Of a stretch of DNA of 64,000 nucleotides, positions 43,477-55,852 are shown one piece after another (the stretch's first letter is position 1; every line of letters starts with the position of its first letter). The notes below the pieces were generated by a model. That model saw nothing but the letters and a program-made list of their open reading frames with translations, did no database searches and was not told where the DNA came from. Both the position numbers and the translations under genes were made by a program. Source of the stretch: Helianthus annuus (taxonomy: Eukaryota; Streptophyta; Magnoliopsida; Asterales; Asteraceae). The stretch spans positions 148,318,003 to 148,382,002 of the forward strand of contig NC_035441.2 in the NCBI RefSeq assembly GCF_002127325.2. Direction: 5' to 3'.

Positions 43477-46400
43477 GTAACATTTGTGCTTGAAATCATT
43501 GTGAACAGTTCAGTTATCAATAAAACAATGTTTTTTGATCCCAATGTTTGTTTGGTTGTGTTTTACTTTTTTCATGTTTTGACTTTTGTTCAATTTCAAA
43601 CTCTACATCGCTTTCTGGGGAATTATACGCAAACTGGTGCGTAAACGTACTCAGTTTAATGCAACAAATACTCCGGAACATCAACATATACTCAACATAC
43701 CTTAAATAACCTTTATATAACTTAGAAATAAGTTTTGAAGGCTTTGGTATGGCAAAAACAAGTTAATTCGCTTACAGGGACTAAACTTGACAAACTGCGA
43801 AAGTATGCCAATTTGAACTGTAACAGACATTCCGGAATATGACCATAAGTTAAACACACCTTAAATATCCTTTACATAGCTTAGAAATAGGCTTTGAGAG
43901 GTTCGGTATGCTAAAATAAACTTTTGGGTCATTCAGGGACTAAAAGTGTCAAAAAGTGCACAAGTTTGCACTTTCGCGCATAACTTACGTTCTGAATACA
44001 TCCGGACATCCAAAAATTTATGTAAGCATCCTTATATTATGCCTTAGTGTTTGGCATGAGAAAAACCCATTCGTCGCGCAATTTGGATCGTTTTTCGCGC
44101 TTATGCGCCTTCCGTCGTAATTAACCGAACACCGCGATCGTACGGCCAAATGAACCAACATCCGACATATTTTTGAGCATGTTTCATGTCCTCAATGTTT
44201 AGGCATCATTTTAGGGCCTTAAAGATGGCTTAACGGGCTTTGAACGTGTCGGAAATGGCCTTAAACCATAACAGGGACCTAAACTGTCAATTCTGAAACA
44301 TGGTTTCTGATCAGGACTCCCAGGCGGGGCGCGTAAGACCATGTCTAAATCTTACGTGGGCAGCGTCAGCCCTGCAGATGCAGAAACTCGTTTTTCTTGC
44401 AAAATTTGACCTTTCAAGCATCCAAGGGGCAATGCCTCTTCACAATCTCTGGGGTTAGGGTCACATATTGATACCACAACATTTTGACAAGTGTACGAAT
44501 GAGATCAAGGCACGATATTCAAGAAACGATCCTAACGGTTTTGCTTTTCCTATAAATACCCCCCCCCCATTTGGTGTAAAACCCACAAATCTGATCAAAG
44601 AGCTCTAAGTTGATGCCATTGCTTCATACCTGAGCTCCTGGATCAAGATTAGCTTTCGGGGACCCTTCGTAAGTATTCTTTCGTTCTTTTAATCGCTTTC
44701 TAGTCCTAAAGTCAAACTATGTTTGACTTTCTGCGTTGACCAGCCTATGGTCAACACGAAGTTCGTTTGAACTTCATAACGTGAGCGTGATCACGATGGT
44801 TATAGTCGTGTAGTCACTGATCACCACGTTATCTAGGCTCAGTGACGAGTCGTAGTTTTGGCCAAAATGCGCATTCTTGCGTATTTTGTAACCAAACTAC
44901 TCGTGGGTATCAAAACCGTTTGTTTTGATACCAAACCTGTTTTCTAAACTTAGTTAAGCATGTTCTAACATGCTTAGCTCGTCACTTTTAGTTTAATGCT
45001 TATATAAGGTCGTAAGGTAAGCGATCTAAACAATCGCTTATACTTTCGGACCCGACCCATTTGGTCGATCATTAGGATCTGACCAAACACATTAGGTGAC
45101 CATAGTTGTATAGGGAATAACCTTCTGAGGTTATACCTTATGGTCACGACGTTAGGCGTTCCAAACGCGTTTTACGCGAACGACGCGTTAAGGTAGCATA
45201 AGCTACCTAAACGGGTCGTAATGGGTCGTAAGCACTTAGGTTAGGTTTCATTTTAGAATGTAGGCCTTGTTAAACCATATTACACGAGTCTCTATACTCG
45301 TTTGGTTTACGAACCCTCATTCTATCCAATCTTTCGAATTTGGTCCGGTATATTAATATAGCTACCTATATTAGGTGCCGTTTGATATCCGTGATCTCTA
45401 GCATTATTTGGTTGTTATACAAGGATTTCAAAGCAATCTCAGGTGAGTACATAAACCCCTCTTTTACTGTTTTTCCAAACTGTTTTGGGGTGGAACACAT
45501 GTGCCTACTTGTTACTTTCATGCTTTCCTGTTTTCACATCATATACTTGCTATGTTCATTAGTACATTTATAGTACATGATTCCACTACATTTAATGCTA
45601 TGTATGCCCATTGTGTGCGTACTTAGTACATTGTTTTACATTACATGCTATGTATGCCCATTGTGTGCGTACTTAGTACATTGTTTTACATTACATTTCA
45701 TGCTATGTATGCCCATTGTGTGCATACTTAGTACAATCGATTTACAAGACATTTTCATGCTATGTATGCCCATTGGGTGCATGCTTAGTACATTGCTTTA
45801 CATTACATTTTATGCTATGTATGCCCATTGTGTGCGTACTTAGTACATTTATTCAGCACATGCTCACATTTTGGTATGACATTTGGTTTGTTCAAATGAT
45901 ACAATGTACATTCATTAACATTAGCTACGCCACTCGTTAGTAGGTAATGGTACCATAGGACTTGACAACTCCCATTCCTGAAATCTCGGGTTTGTTTGGA
46001 TTGGAAGGAATGACCGAATTCGATAAACAATAACACATATAGACCTTTAATTTGTTTAAAGGTCTATCATCACAGTCACAAAGGCTTGAATGTATGAATT
46101 TTCACAATACCGCATAAATGTTTGTATCAGTATAGCATGCAATTTTTCCACAAAACATAACTTTGACTTAAACCGTGTTTAATTCAATACCCTGTTTTTG
46201 TGCATTTTACCTATGGCCCAATTGATATATTTTCAAATGCCATACATGATATTTTGGATAAACATTACAATGATTTACATTAAACATAAACAATTTAACA
46301 TTGATGTACACATTTGGTGATTTACATTAGACATGGACATTTTGATATGGTTTACACAATAACACTTGACAATTGATTTATACATGAACAATATACTTTG

Positions 46401-47072
46401 GTGGTTGGTTTGGGTAAATGGTTTGAGTAACGTGGCGTATGTAATATGATACAAACATGGTGGATACGCCGCTGGTACTTCCTATATATAAGTGTTTGTA
46501 TAATATTACATATCGTAGGGTTATCTAAATCATTTCAGTTTAGACATATTACGTTTTACACAAATAACATATTCTTCACAAGACATTATTTTTACAAACA
46601 ACTTATCTTATACAAACTCATTTTACTAGGTTATTCATTTAACCTTACATTTAATTATACATATCATCTGATCTTATCGTTTTTCAAATGATTACAAAAC
46701 AAAGCAAATTACAAGGTTCATGACTAAACATTTTCACAAACATAAGTCATGAATTCTATTTTCACAAAACCTATGTATCTCACAGGCATTTTTATGCTGA
46801 CGTACCTACTTTCACATGTGTTTTCAGGAGCTGTTGCTTAGGATGATGATTGTGACACTAGGGCGGACCTGTGCCTTAGAGACATAAAACGAAGATAGAC
46901 TTAGCTTAATTATGTTGTGAACTCTTTATTTCTTGTTTTGAAACAATGTAACACTCTTGTTGATAAATAAAATGTAACTTTAATTTCCATGGTTGTGAAA
47001 CAATAAATTCTGTCCCAACACTCCCCGATGTTTCCGCCGCGGTTGCATGTTATACGCGGTCGGGGTGTGACA
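43477..47072 (+). mobile_element. Large solo LTR or LTR-like insertion, 3.6 kb
   Basis: Begins TGTAACATTTGTGC and ends GGGGTGTGACA; the flanking 5-bp repeat ATCGG is at 43472-43476 and 47073-47077. A TATA box (CCTATAAATACC, about 44549) precedes a C9 run. Pairs of diverged internal duplications occur (43675-43800 and 43825-43980, both with CTTAGAAATA and CAGGGACTAAA), and a minisatellite lies at 45590-45850. No gag or pol. It is long for a solo LTR; a non-autonomous element of another kind with TG...CA ends is possible. Orientation is taken from the TATA box. Confidence 0.6.
45590..45850 (+). repeat. Minisatellite, five units of about 54-63 bp
   Basis: Units contain CATGCTATGTATGCCCATTG then TGTGCGTACTTAGTACA. 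The last two units have GGGTGCATGC and TGTGCGTACT variants. The short open frames here (45577-45940) are products of the repeat. Confidence 0.9.
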
Positions 47073-47077
47073 ATCGG

Positions 47078-47310
47078 ATGGTTTGTGAATGTACAATAGC
47101 CTTCCCAAGTTCATAACAAAACATGCTCAAAAATGAAATATGTCGGGTCGGTTCTTATACTTAGTACCCGACAAACCCGATTACATAAAAACCTGGAACC
47201 GACCCTATATTTAGGGTAGTGAATCGGTCCTGTATTTTATGTTTGATCGGTTCTCCGGTCGGATCGGGTAATATTCAGGTAGGGTCGGGTTTTGCCTTTT
47301 GCTCACCCCT
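47078..47310. other. Probable hAT-type end
   Basis: GGTCGG/CCGACC-rich sequence ending TTTTGCTCACCCCTA, a common right terminus of plant hAT elements. The partner end was not found; the 3.6-kb insertion may lie between them. Confidence 0.35.
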
Positions 47311-47547
47311 AAGAGTTGGCGAAGAATAAAAGGGAAGAATATTGACGTGACAGATCAAGTTGAAAATGATATAAAACACGCAGAGGATGAATTATACAAA
47401 ATTCCAGAGCACCTTAAGGTGATATATTGGCTTCATAATATACCTTCTCTTTTACTGATTTGTTCCTGATAGCATACTCCGTGATTATATCAATTTGAAG
47501 ATAATTGTCACCTCTATAAGAACAATACGCGGTTGACTGATTCCTAG
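47311..47547 (+). pseudogene. CSU2-like: Fragment of the CSU2-like gene (exon plus intron), inverted copy
   Basis: Matches the minus strand of about 27824-28070: the end of the exon coding ELAKK...NIDVTDQVEND...YKIPEHLK, its GT donor, and the start of the intron through CGGTTGACTGATTCCTAG. One extra base within the Lys codons shifts the frame, so it is not coding. It starts directly after a hAT-type end. Intron sequence may continue to 47697 and resume after the solo LTR at 51697. Confidence 0.85.
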
Positions 47548-48682
47548 TGCTTATTTGGTTAAGTATGTATTAAGTGAATGTTTAAGCAGATAATTTAACT
47601 CTTCAGTTTCAATGTTTAATCAATGTGCTACATTTCAAGTTTCAACCCCTATGAATGTTATCCAATCCTTTATGTTTCATGACATTAGCATAGTAAGTGA
47701 TGTGTGAAATAAGTATTAATTAAATTCAACAAGTTTTAAAATTTGGAAAAATCCGTAAACCACACACTACCGGCAAGTGTACCGGTCGTAAGTAGTAAAA
47801 CAAGTAAGCCCGAGTATCGAACTGTGGACACAATCTAGCGACTCTTGATACCAAACCTCTATCGACCCCTAGCCTAATAATTTCAATAATTTGGTTTTGT
47901 TTTGAGAAAAATATTTTTAAACTAAAAAAACAATTTAAATAAATAAACGACCAAACAGCAGTAAGCGTAGACAACTAGAGACTTGACTGAAACTCAAGTA
48001 TGAGAAAAATATGTTACCTAGGCGAGAATCCCTATATTCATGAATAAATCCTAACCTTGGTTTCGAATGAAGACTCTGTCTAACCCGATAAACCCCCTGA
48101 AGGTAAACCGAACCCAACAGTACGACAAGTGAATAAGTGCTAAAATGGACTGACTCGAGTTAGCGACCACCAAGTCCCACAACTATCTGGTAGGGATGAG
48201 CTCGGTACCGACAGATATCGAACCGGTACCGGAACCGAAATACTGGTACCGAAAATCCCCAAAAGTAGGTACCGGTACCTGATGTGCGTTAGGTGTAATA
48301 TAATTTAAGTGTATATTTTAAGCCCTTTTTACACTTTTTAGCCAAGTTTTAAATTTATAAACACGATATTCACTAACACTAAACACACATATGGGCAAGT
48401 GCACCCATCGTGGACGTAGTATAGTGTTGGTAAGATACCGAGGTCGTCCAAGGACACAAGAGCTTTTAGTACCGGTTTATCCTCAACGTCTAATCAAATC
48501 AAAATGTTAGAAAAATATTTTTTAAACTAGAAAAATAAAACTAACTAAAATGCTGAAAAAGAAAATAAAAGTAAAAACAGATAGATAAGATGAATCACTT
48601 GGATCCGACTCGTGTGTAGTGTAACCTTTGATTATTTTCGCACTTTTGCACTTGTTTAAGAGATTATCTTAGTTATTGTAGT

Positions 48683-48885
48683 AGGCCCCTCTTTTGAAGG
48701 TGACGTTACCCTCAACCCAGTAGTTTGAGTCAGCAAGGATACAATCCTAAAGGGTCGGATTATTGAAAGATAATTAATTAAGTTATTAATGCATAATGTG
48801 GTAGGCCCCTCTTTTGAAGGCGACGTTACCCTCGGCTAAGTAGTCTGAGTCAGCAGGGATACAGTCCTAAGTAGCCGGGTTAAAG
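48683..48885 (+). repeat. Direct duplication, unit about 120 bp
   Basis: GTAGGCCCCTCTTTTGAAGG begins both units, followed by CGACGTTACCCTC and GTCAGCA.GGATACA.TCCTAA; the units differ at several sites. Confidence 0.85.
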
Positions 48886-49502
48886 TTTTAATAGTAGTTT
48901 AACTTATGAGGGGATCAAAGAGTTTGGAACCCCGCCATCCAATACCGTTGGGTATTGAAGGAGGTCCTACTAAATTTGACCCAGGTCCTTTGCAGGATCT
49001 ATACACTGAACAATGGCAAGACTCTTACCAAACCGTTCCCTTAACCCCCGACCAGGTAGTCAACATACCTCCATATAGACCATGGAGATATGAATGGTGA
49101 AAGTCTTTTATGTTATATAGACAGTAAAATAATGCCAAGACACCACGGACAAACGATAAGGAAGAATCACCTTCAACATAAGAAACTAGTAATTAAAGTC
49201 ATTAATACAAAACCAATTAAAAAGTGCAAAAGATTAAAAATAAAAAGTATTACACTAAACACTTGTCTTCACCAAGTGATGTAAGAGACTTAGGCAAACA
49301 TGGCCTTTGATTGTCAAGAACTCTTACGATCAATCTTGGATCCCGAGACGACTCACACACTCTATGATGGACAATGGATGATGGTGGTGGATGATGGTGT
49401 TGTGATGGTGGTGGGTGGTGGGTGAAGTGTGAGAGAGGTGGTGTGCCAAGGGATGAGTTGCAAGAGCTCCAAGCACTCCTATTTATAGGCTGAACAAAAG
49501 CC

Positions 49503-49690
49503 TGGGCACGGCCCCGTGTCCATCCTACTCTCTCTCTTCATTAATTGCAATTCGCAATTTCATTAAATGCGCCTGCAACAGTTGACCACGCCCCCGTGTC
49601 CGCTGAGCACGGCCCCGTGGTGGGCAGTAGAAGCTTCTATCACTTTGTCTTTTCTGCTGACACTTGGGCACGCCCCCGTGCTCACTGAGC
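49503..49690. repeat. CACGGCCCCGTG words in inner solo LTR
   Basis: GCACGGCCCCGTGTC, CACGCCCCCGTGTC, GCACGGCCCCGTGG, GCACGCCCCCGTGC and GCACGGGGCGTG lie within 190 bases; the arms CACG/CGTG are complementary. Confidence 0.8.
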
Positions 49691-51701
49691 ACGGGGCGTG
49701 TTCAGTCTTCTGTCTTCTTGTTTTGCTTTGGGAAGATGCTGTCGGGAGGTCGGGCATGCCACGTTTGTTCCTTTTCTTGTATTTATGTTAGATTTAGCTG
49801 TATTTTTGCTTCTTTTGTTCATTTGAACTCATTTAATCCTGAAAATACAAAAGGAAGACAAAAGCACACTTTTTCCAACATTAGAACTAAAAAAGGGTTA
49901 GTTTTATGCCACAATTGATGTAATTTATATGTTGCATTTTGTGCAAATCAGTACCTAATATACTCGGTACGGTACAGTATGGTTCGGTATCGGTACCGGA
50001 CCGGTACCGAAAATGTCAAAAGTCGGTACCGAAAATGTACCTGGTTCGGTAAATTCGGTACCGGGTACCATTTGCTCATCCTTACTATCAGGTATAAAGC
50101 AATTTATTTACTAAAACCCTCTAATTATGAAGCAGAAATAACTAAGAACACTGAGACCCTAGGAAACTCTAGACGCGAATAAACAGATGAACCCGAGTTA
50201 TCGGTCACCCAAACTGCCAAACAACGCCCAACTAATAACCTAGCAATTCTAGATTAGATTTCTCACCTCTAGAAAAGATTTCACGTTTTAATTAATTGGT
50301 TTTAATAATTATTAAACTTGAATTAGATTGCTCACTTTCAAGGTCTAGACTAAAAGGTTACAACCTAGACTGACTCCCGGCTCTAAAGAATATTTTTAAG
50401 TATCTAGAGCAATTGAACCAATAAATAAATTATCAAACCAATCAAAACCAACACACAAATAATTAGAATCGGGTTCAAAAATTATAACTTATAAATCATC
50501 ACATTTATTCAAAACCAAAAGTTAATCAATTAAACAATCATCTAGTTTATCAACCCTGGACAACAATAAAAGTTTAGCAACTCATAGTAAATAAAAACGA
50601 ATAAACAATGTTAAATATAACCACATACATCATATTTAATAATGAAAAGAGCAAAGTTTAATATTTAAATCTAACCAGGTTGCTAACTAATAATACCTCC
50701 CCTCTTTTATTCTTTTCTTTCTTTTCATACTTGACGTCAAATGCTGTTGTCTTTTCTATGCTTCTTTTTCTTTTCTGCTCCAAAAAAAAAAAAAAGAAAA
50801 AAAAACAACACTCCAAATAAAATAATACTCTTCTTTTTAAATAATTGCCGTAGGGTTTTTTAAAGATGTTCCTGCCCTCCTCTGCCGTCAACCGTCTTTG
50901 TCTTTTTTTTTTTTTTTTCCTTTTTGCAATGACCTATACCATAATATGAGTGGAGCCCAATTCTTCTTTAGTCCATTGGTTTTTTTCCAAGAGCCTTTAA
51001 ATCCACATTCCATTTATTTCTTTTTAGGCTTAGCCCACTAGACCAATTTTGATTGGAATATATGATACATCATCTTTACCTCCATTGCAATTAAAAGTTC
51101 AATTAATCTTAGGGTAGACAGTATGGTTGGGGTGAGTTAGGGTGTTTGAGTTTTCTTTCCCCAATAATCAAATACCATGTCAACTTCCTCTTCACTCCTC
51201 ATTTTCTACTCAAACACTAGAAATTGTTTAAACACCCACTCTTCTTCACTTTGATTGGTTGCCCATTCCTCTCTCCTTTCTCTCTCCTTTCTCTCTCCTC
51301 CATCACTCTTCTTCACTTCGGTGAATACTCACCGCCCACTCCCCTTCTCTCCTACTCTCCACTCACCGATCCACCACCCGGAATCATTCCCCGCTCGGCA
51401 ACCCCCCTCCCCGAAGCCATACCGACTACCCTTAATTTATAAATTCTAACTCAACTCTCAAACTTAATTATTTCCAACACACAATTTAATTATTTCTAAC
51501 TTTTCTCAACTTAATACTAAATTCATTTTAATTATTTTTCTTTTAACATATTTTATCATTTTTCTCGTTTTCATTTAAACCCGTCAAAACTTTAAATATG
51601 AACCAGTTTCGAGTATAATATAATAAAAAAAACTCTATATCTACCCAAAATTGTAAGAATATTTATATAAAAATATGTATATTTTAGAGCTTATCAGTAA
51701 G

Positions 51702-54030
51702 TCTAAGTCAGCAATGATCTAACTTGATTTTAGCCTTGTAAAGCATATATTACAATGCTTCGCATTCTTGTGCTTTCCTTATTTAGAAAGTATAGTTGTA
51801 TTTCTATTTCTGGAAACTTGTAATTGTATCGTAACTGTATTTCTCTTCTAACTTTATAATCCGAGACTTTGATCGTAATGAAACTAAACTATTTATTTCA
51901 TACCTATGTTACACATTTCAGACTCGTTTACATGTTCATACTCAAAAACTTGTACTTGAATACATGCTTTATACATGTACATTACACAGTTATATCTGAA
52001 ACACTTTAAAAACCGGCTAAAATACGCGAATGTGACCAAGCCTGACCCTTCGCGCGAGTGAACTCCCTCTTTGCGCGAAGAGACCTTCCCTCTTCGTGCG
52101 AGCTGGCCCAGTCGCCCCAAACCTATTCACACCAAACTATTCCTCAGCCTATAAATACATGCCTACCTCCACTCTTTACACCTTCCAGTCGCACCAATTC
52201 TTTCAAAACGCTCTGAACTTGCATTTTCGAGCAGAGCATTGCAACAACATTCTGAGTGAGTTTTAACTCACAATTCTTACTTGATTCTTTGCATCTTCTT
52301 TCATTTCTTTCTTTTTTCTTCAAATATTCTTGTTTGACAAAACCTCATGAGTGGTTTTCACGAGTTTGCCTTGGCAAACTAGTGGTGAAACCTCACCACT
52401 TTTGAGGTCCAAACTAAAATTTTAAAAACTTTTTATTTATGTTTACAAACTTGTTTTTATTAAAAATACTTGTATAGTACGTTCTGGAATCGAAACTTGG
52501 TGGAATCTGGTACCCACCAGGCTCACAACTCAGTTTATAGTTGTGGGTTTTCGTTAAGGTTAATTTTACAAGAAATGACTCAAAACAGAGACGGAACAGA
52601 CTCCCTTCGTGCGAAGGAACTCCATTCGCACGGATGGACTCCATTCGCACAAACAATTGCTGATTTGGAATTTTTCGATTTAAGTTCATCCATGTTCCAA
52701 GTGTTGAAGTCATCTCAGATTCACCATCTTCAATATTGATGAATCTGAGCTGTGACAAAAGTGTGAACCGTGGGAGCCTTGGCTTTCTAACCTTGTTCCA
52801 CCACCTCACTTGCGTGCCTTGTGAATGATCACCAAGCAGTTTCGTATAAACAAAGTAACTTAACCCCGCCTCGCCTCCAATACTTGCCATGTTGGGTATG
52901 ACATGCCCGGGTTGTTCTTATTTGGCTGCTTGGATATTTTATTAGTTGTGTTATTTTCTGTGACAATACTAGACTATTATTATTACAATATAATATAAAA
53001 ACGCCTTTAACCGAATCCATAACGTTTACCGTTTGATGGTTAAGTGTCACGATTGGACATTCGCACGAATGGACCTCCAGTCGCACGAACAGTCATCTGT
53101 TCACACAAACTGACTTCTCAGTCGCATGAACAGTGTTGTGGACTTAGGTTATTTTCATACGATCATACTTTTTGTATTTAAATACTTGTCCGAAGCCTTT
53201 GACAAATCAGAATACTCACACACCTTCGTTTACCCATTGTAGGGTAACCTCGGTGTACCAACCCTCAACTCGTCAACTCTCGGTTCCTTTGGAAAGCTAC
53301 GCAAAATCGTGAGTATACTCGATCCCATTTTCGCTTTATTACACTTTGGGTGCAACATGTACACTTTATACAAATCACACAGTCACAATTAAACTTGTTA
53401 CAATCACACTCTATCCACTTAAAAATGAGACTTTTATTATTCTTGTTATCTCACATGCTATGTATACTTGTGTTTATATGCTCATTAACTTTGTTAGCCC
53501 ACCTTAACAATTATAGCGCTATAAGATTAACGCACCGCCCGTATTCTTGTGGTATTGTTAAGTAATCTTTGTTACACCATTGTCGTTTCGACGACATTCG
53601 TAATCACGATTGCGTTAAACTCTGGCTTGACATATAGCTTACACTTGTTAGTATGTTACTAACATTATACGCAATTACCATGTTGGATATGGGCAAACTT
53701 TTTCATTATTATACTATGTTATCAAACTGGTATACTCGTCAACTTTTGTTGATCATTATTTTAATACATGTTGCAGATCGCTAGTCAAGGTTGATGAAGA
53801 AACTTACTTAGGGTGGATTTAGAAACTCACCTATATTATGAACTATTGTTTATGCTTTGTGTTGATTGTTATTTGAACTTGATGTATTTCTATTTGCAAA
53901 CAATGTATTTCAATTTGGTATTTTATGCAATTTGAATTAAATAAATATTGTCACAATTAGTGTTATGAAGTCTCTTGCAATCTTGTTTCCGTCTCACTTT
54001 GATGTTTCCGTCATCGATTGGGGTGTGACA
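51702..54030 (+). mobile_element. LTR-like sequence with unresolved 5' end
   Basis: Has a TATA box (CCTATAAATACATG at about 52148) and ends GGGGTGTGACA at 54030, like the 43.5-kb insertion. TTCGTGCGAA / TCGCACGAA-type words cluster at 52045-52110, 52605-52655 and 53055-53130. A plausible start is TGTTACACATTTCAG at 51907, but its flank (ACCTA) does not match the right flank (TGTAT). The true start may lie upstream of the outer solo LTR. No coding sequence is recognised. Confidence 0.45.
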
Positions 54031-54889
54031 TGTATATTCATTTTAGTCCAAAATCCCCAAATTCCTCATGAAACCTAATAGTTTTACTCAAATAAACTAG
54101 ATAGCCAAAGTGGAGGTTTCCATTACTTCACATAATGCCAAGGTCAAATTGGTATTATTCTAACTTGGGTTTAACATCATAAAGTATATAAATCTATGCA
54201 AGATCAAAAGCAAATTCGATGGGTGAGCTTATTTTGATACTTTTTCCTCTTCTTTCGAAAACGACACATTTCAAGGTGACCCCATTTGAGACAACCCGTC
54301 TTGATCTGAGTTCATTTGGATCGGAATCTATTTTGACATGTTACATGGCCCAACCCGCACCCACCCGTTTTACCATGCTCACTTTATGATGATAAATCAG
54401 ACACAAAACGACATGAGGATATAGATTCATTTACAAAAATTATATGAATACTTTATACTAATATTATTATCAAATAAAAAAGTTAACGGTCTACACATAT
54501 GTGATATTGATAGCACCACATCCGGTTCTATGAATGTAACAAAAAAATCCCGTCAATCCTTTTCTATGGATGTAAAGTGTAAACATCAAATGTTTATAAC
54601 TTTTTTATGATTGTTAAGTCTATTTATGGCAATGCCTCTGTGACATTATCTGGCAACCATGTCTTTATTTTATTTTAACTTAATAATGCTTTTTTTTAAC
54701 TGTAAATTTGGATCACTGACAGATCATATGAGTATTATTGTATCACCAACGAAATCACCCGATCATATCCATATCTGCTAGGAATAATGCCTATACACAC
54801 AGAAAGAAACCCAATAAATATGAAAAAAAACTCCCCTTATCTCACCCTTAAAATGTTACTAGGCTATAAACCCATGGCTAATATGTTAT
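54031..54889. other. AT-rich intergenic DNA
   Basis: No supported gene. 54270-54370 has GACCC/CCCGT-type words reminiscent of hAT-type repeats. Confidence 0.4.
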
Positions 54890-54892
54890 TTA

Positions 54893-55190
54893 GACCGTGG
54901 GGTATGGTGGGGCGTGGTTGGGGGCATGGTGCGACACGTGGACTATGGGACACCCAAAACCAAAAGCCAATTTCAAAGGGATATGGTGGGGCGTGGGTTG
55001 GGTGGCGTGGAAAAAAAAACCAATTTCAAAGTGCTAGTGCTCTTGGCCAATAAGGTTCCGCCACGTCATGTGGTAGCCCCGCCCCACGCCCAGCCTTAAA
55101 CTCCCGCCGAAGGGGCCACGCCCAAACCCAAGCCCACCTGGGATGATAACTTGGGCGTTTCTCTCCAACTCATGCCCCATACCCATAGTC
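54893..55190. mobile_element. Harbinger/Tourist-type MITE, 298 bp
   Basis: Termini GACCGTGGGGTATGG and the complement of GACTATGGGTATGGGG; flanked by TTA (54890-54892 and 55191-55193). The ends closely resemble those of the Harbinger element at 1807-5971. Confidence 0.8.
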
Positions 55191-55481
55191 TTATATTTAT
55201 GACTGGATTTGTATTGACATACGGCCAATTAACAGTTTGTTTTTGGTCATGGTGGGGTTAACTGTCAGGGTTAGATATTGCAGTAACTTGGAAGTAACTT
55301 TTTGCAGGAAGAAAGTTTCGAAAAGATATTTCAGTATACAACTTGACGGTGTACAATCAAGTCCGCTCGAATCATTTCTGCATATTACTTTTTTGTATTT
55401 GTAATTTTAATTGGTATGAACTTATATATGCAAATTATATAAAAGCAATTTAATAAAAGTTCTCTATAATATGTATGTATG

Positions 55482-55652
55482 CACTGGCGGATCTTGCCCG
55501 TTGAACGTGGCAGGGCCGAAAGTCACGGACACTAAAAAAAGCCCGAGCAAGCTCGGGCCAAACATAGTATATATAAAAAATTTCGATCGAAATGCGAAAA
55601 ATTAGCACTACGGCCGAAAAACTTGCCTGAGGCCTTCTAAGAACCGCCCCTA
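55482..55652. mobile_element. hAT-type MITE, 171 bp
   Basis: Termini CACTGGCGGATCTTG and the complement of TAGGGGCGGTTCTTAG; TSD TATGTATG (55474-55481 and 55653-55660). The TSD lies in a short TATG repeat, which weakens it slightly. Confidence 0.7.
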
Positions 55653-55852
55653 TATGTATGAAGAGAAAATTACTATTTTGTATTTGTATTTTTATTTTTA
55701 TTTTTTTAGTATAAACTTTATATATGAAAAATATATAAATATATGCATGTATGAAGAGAAAACAAGAAAGAGACATGTGAGCTTACAAAATTTGAGACTT
55801 AAAATACTTTTTTTAATATCTTGATGCTCAACCAGTTTAAACTCTTTTAAAA

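Larger units (their letters stand above)
48280..49950 (-). mobile_element. Inner solo LTR, family B
   Basis: 1671 bp, begins TGATGTGCGTT and ends GTGCAAATCA; TSD GTACC at 48275-48279 and 49951-49955. The TGAT...ATCA ends match the outer LTR. It contains a diverged direct duplication (48683-48885) and CACGGCCCCGTG-type words near 49505-49690. Minus orientation is suggested by TCCTATTTATAGG and by layout, but weakly. Confidence 0.75.
48191..50084. mobile_element. hAT-type GGTACCG-rich MITE, split by a solo LTR
   Basis: Ends TAGGGATGAGC and the complement of TAAGGATGAGC; TSD CTATCTGG (48183-48190) versus CTATCAGG (50085-50092), one mismatch. The kept parts are dense in CGGTACCG. Without the inner LTR the element is about 0.2 kb. 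Confidence 0.75.
47698..51696 (-). mobile_element. Outer solo LTR, family B, split by a hAT element
   Basis: Begins TGATGTGTG and ends GAGCTTATCA; TSD GTAAG at 47693-47697 and 51697-51701. About 2.1 kb remain when the hAT insertion (48191-50084) is removed. The sequence at 47758-47835 is alignable with the inner LTR at 48405-48475 (GGCAAGTG.ACC, GTCCAAGGACAC versus GAACTGTGGACAC), so both belong to one broad family. No coding sequence; orientation is uncertain. Confidence 0.65.

Noticed and set aside
45577..45940. Cys/Tyr-rich repeat proteins
   Set aside because: Products of the minisatellite in the 3.6-kb LTR-like insertion.
51907..54030. Complete solo LTR starting at TGTTACACATTTCAG
   Set aside because: The 5-base flanks (ACCTA and TGTAT) do not match; kept only as an LTR-like sequence with an open left border.
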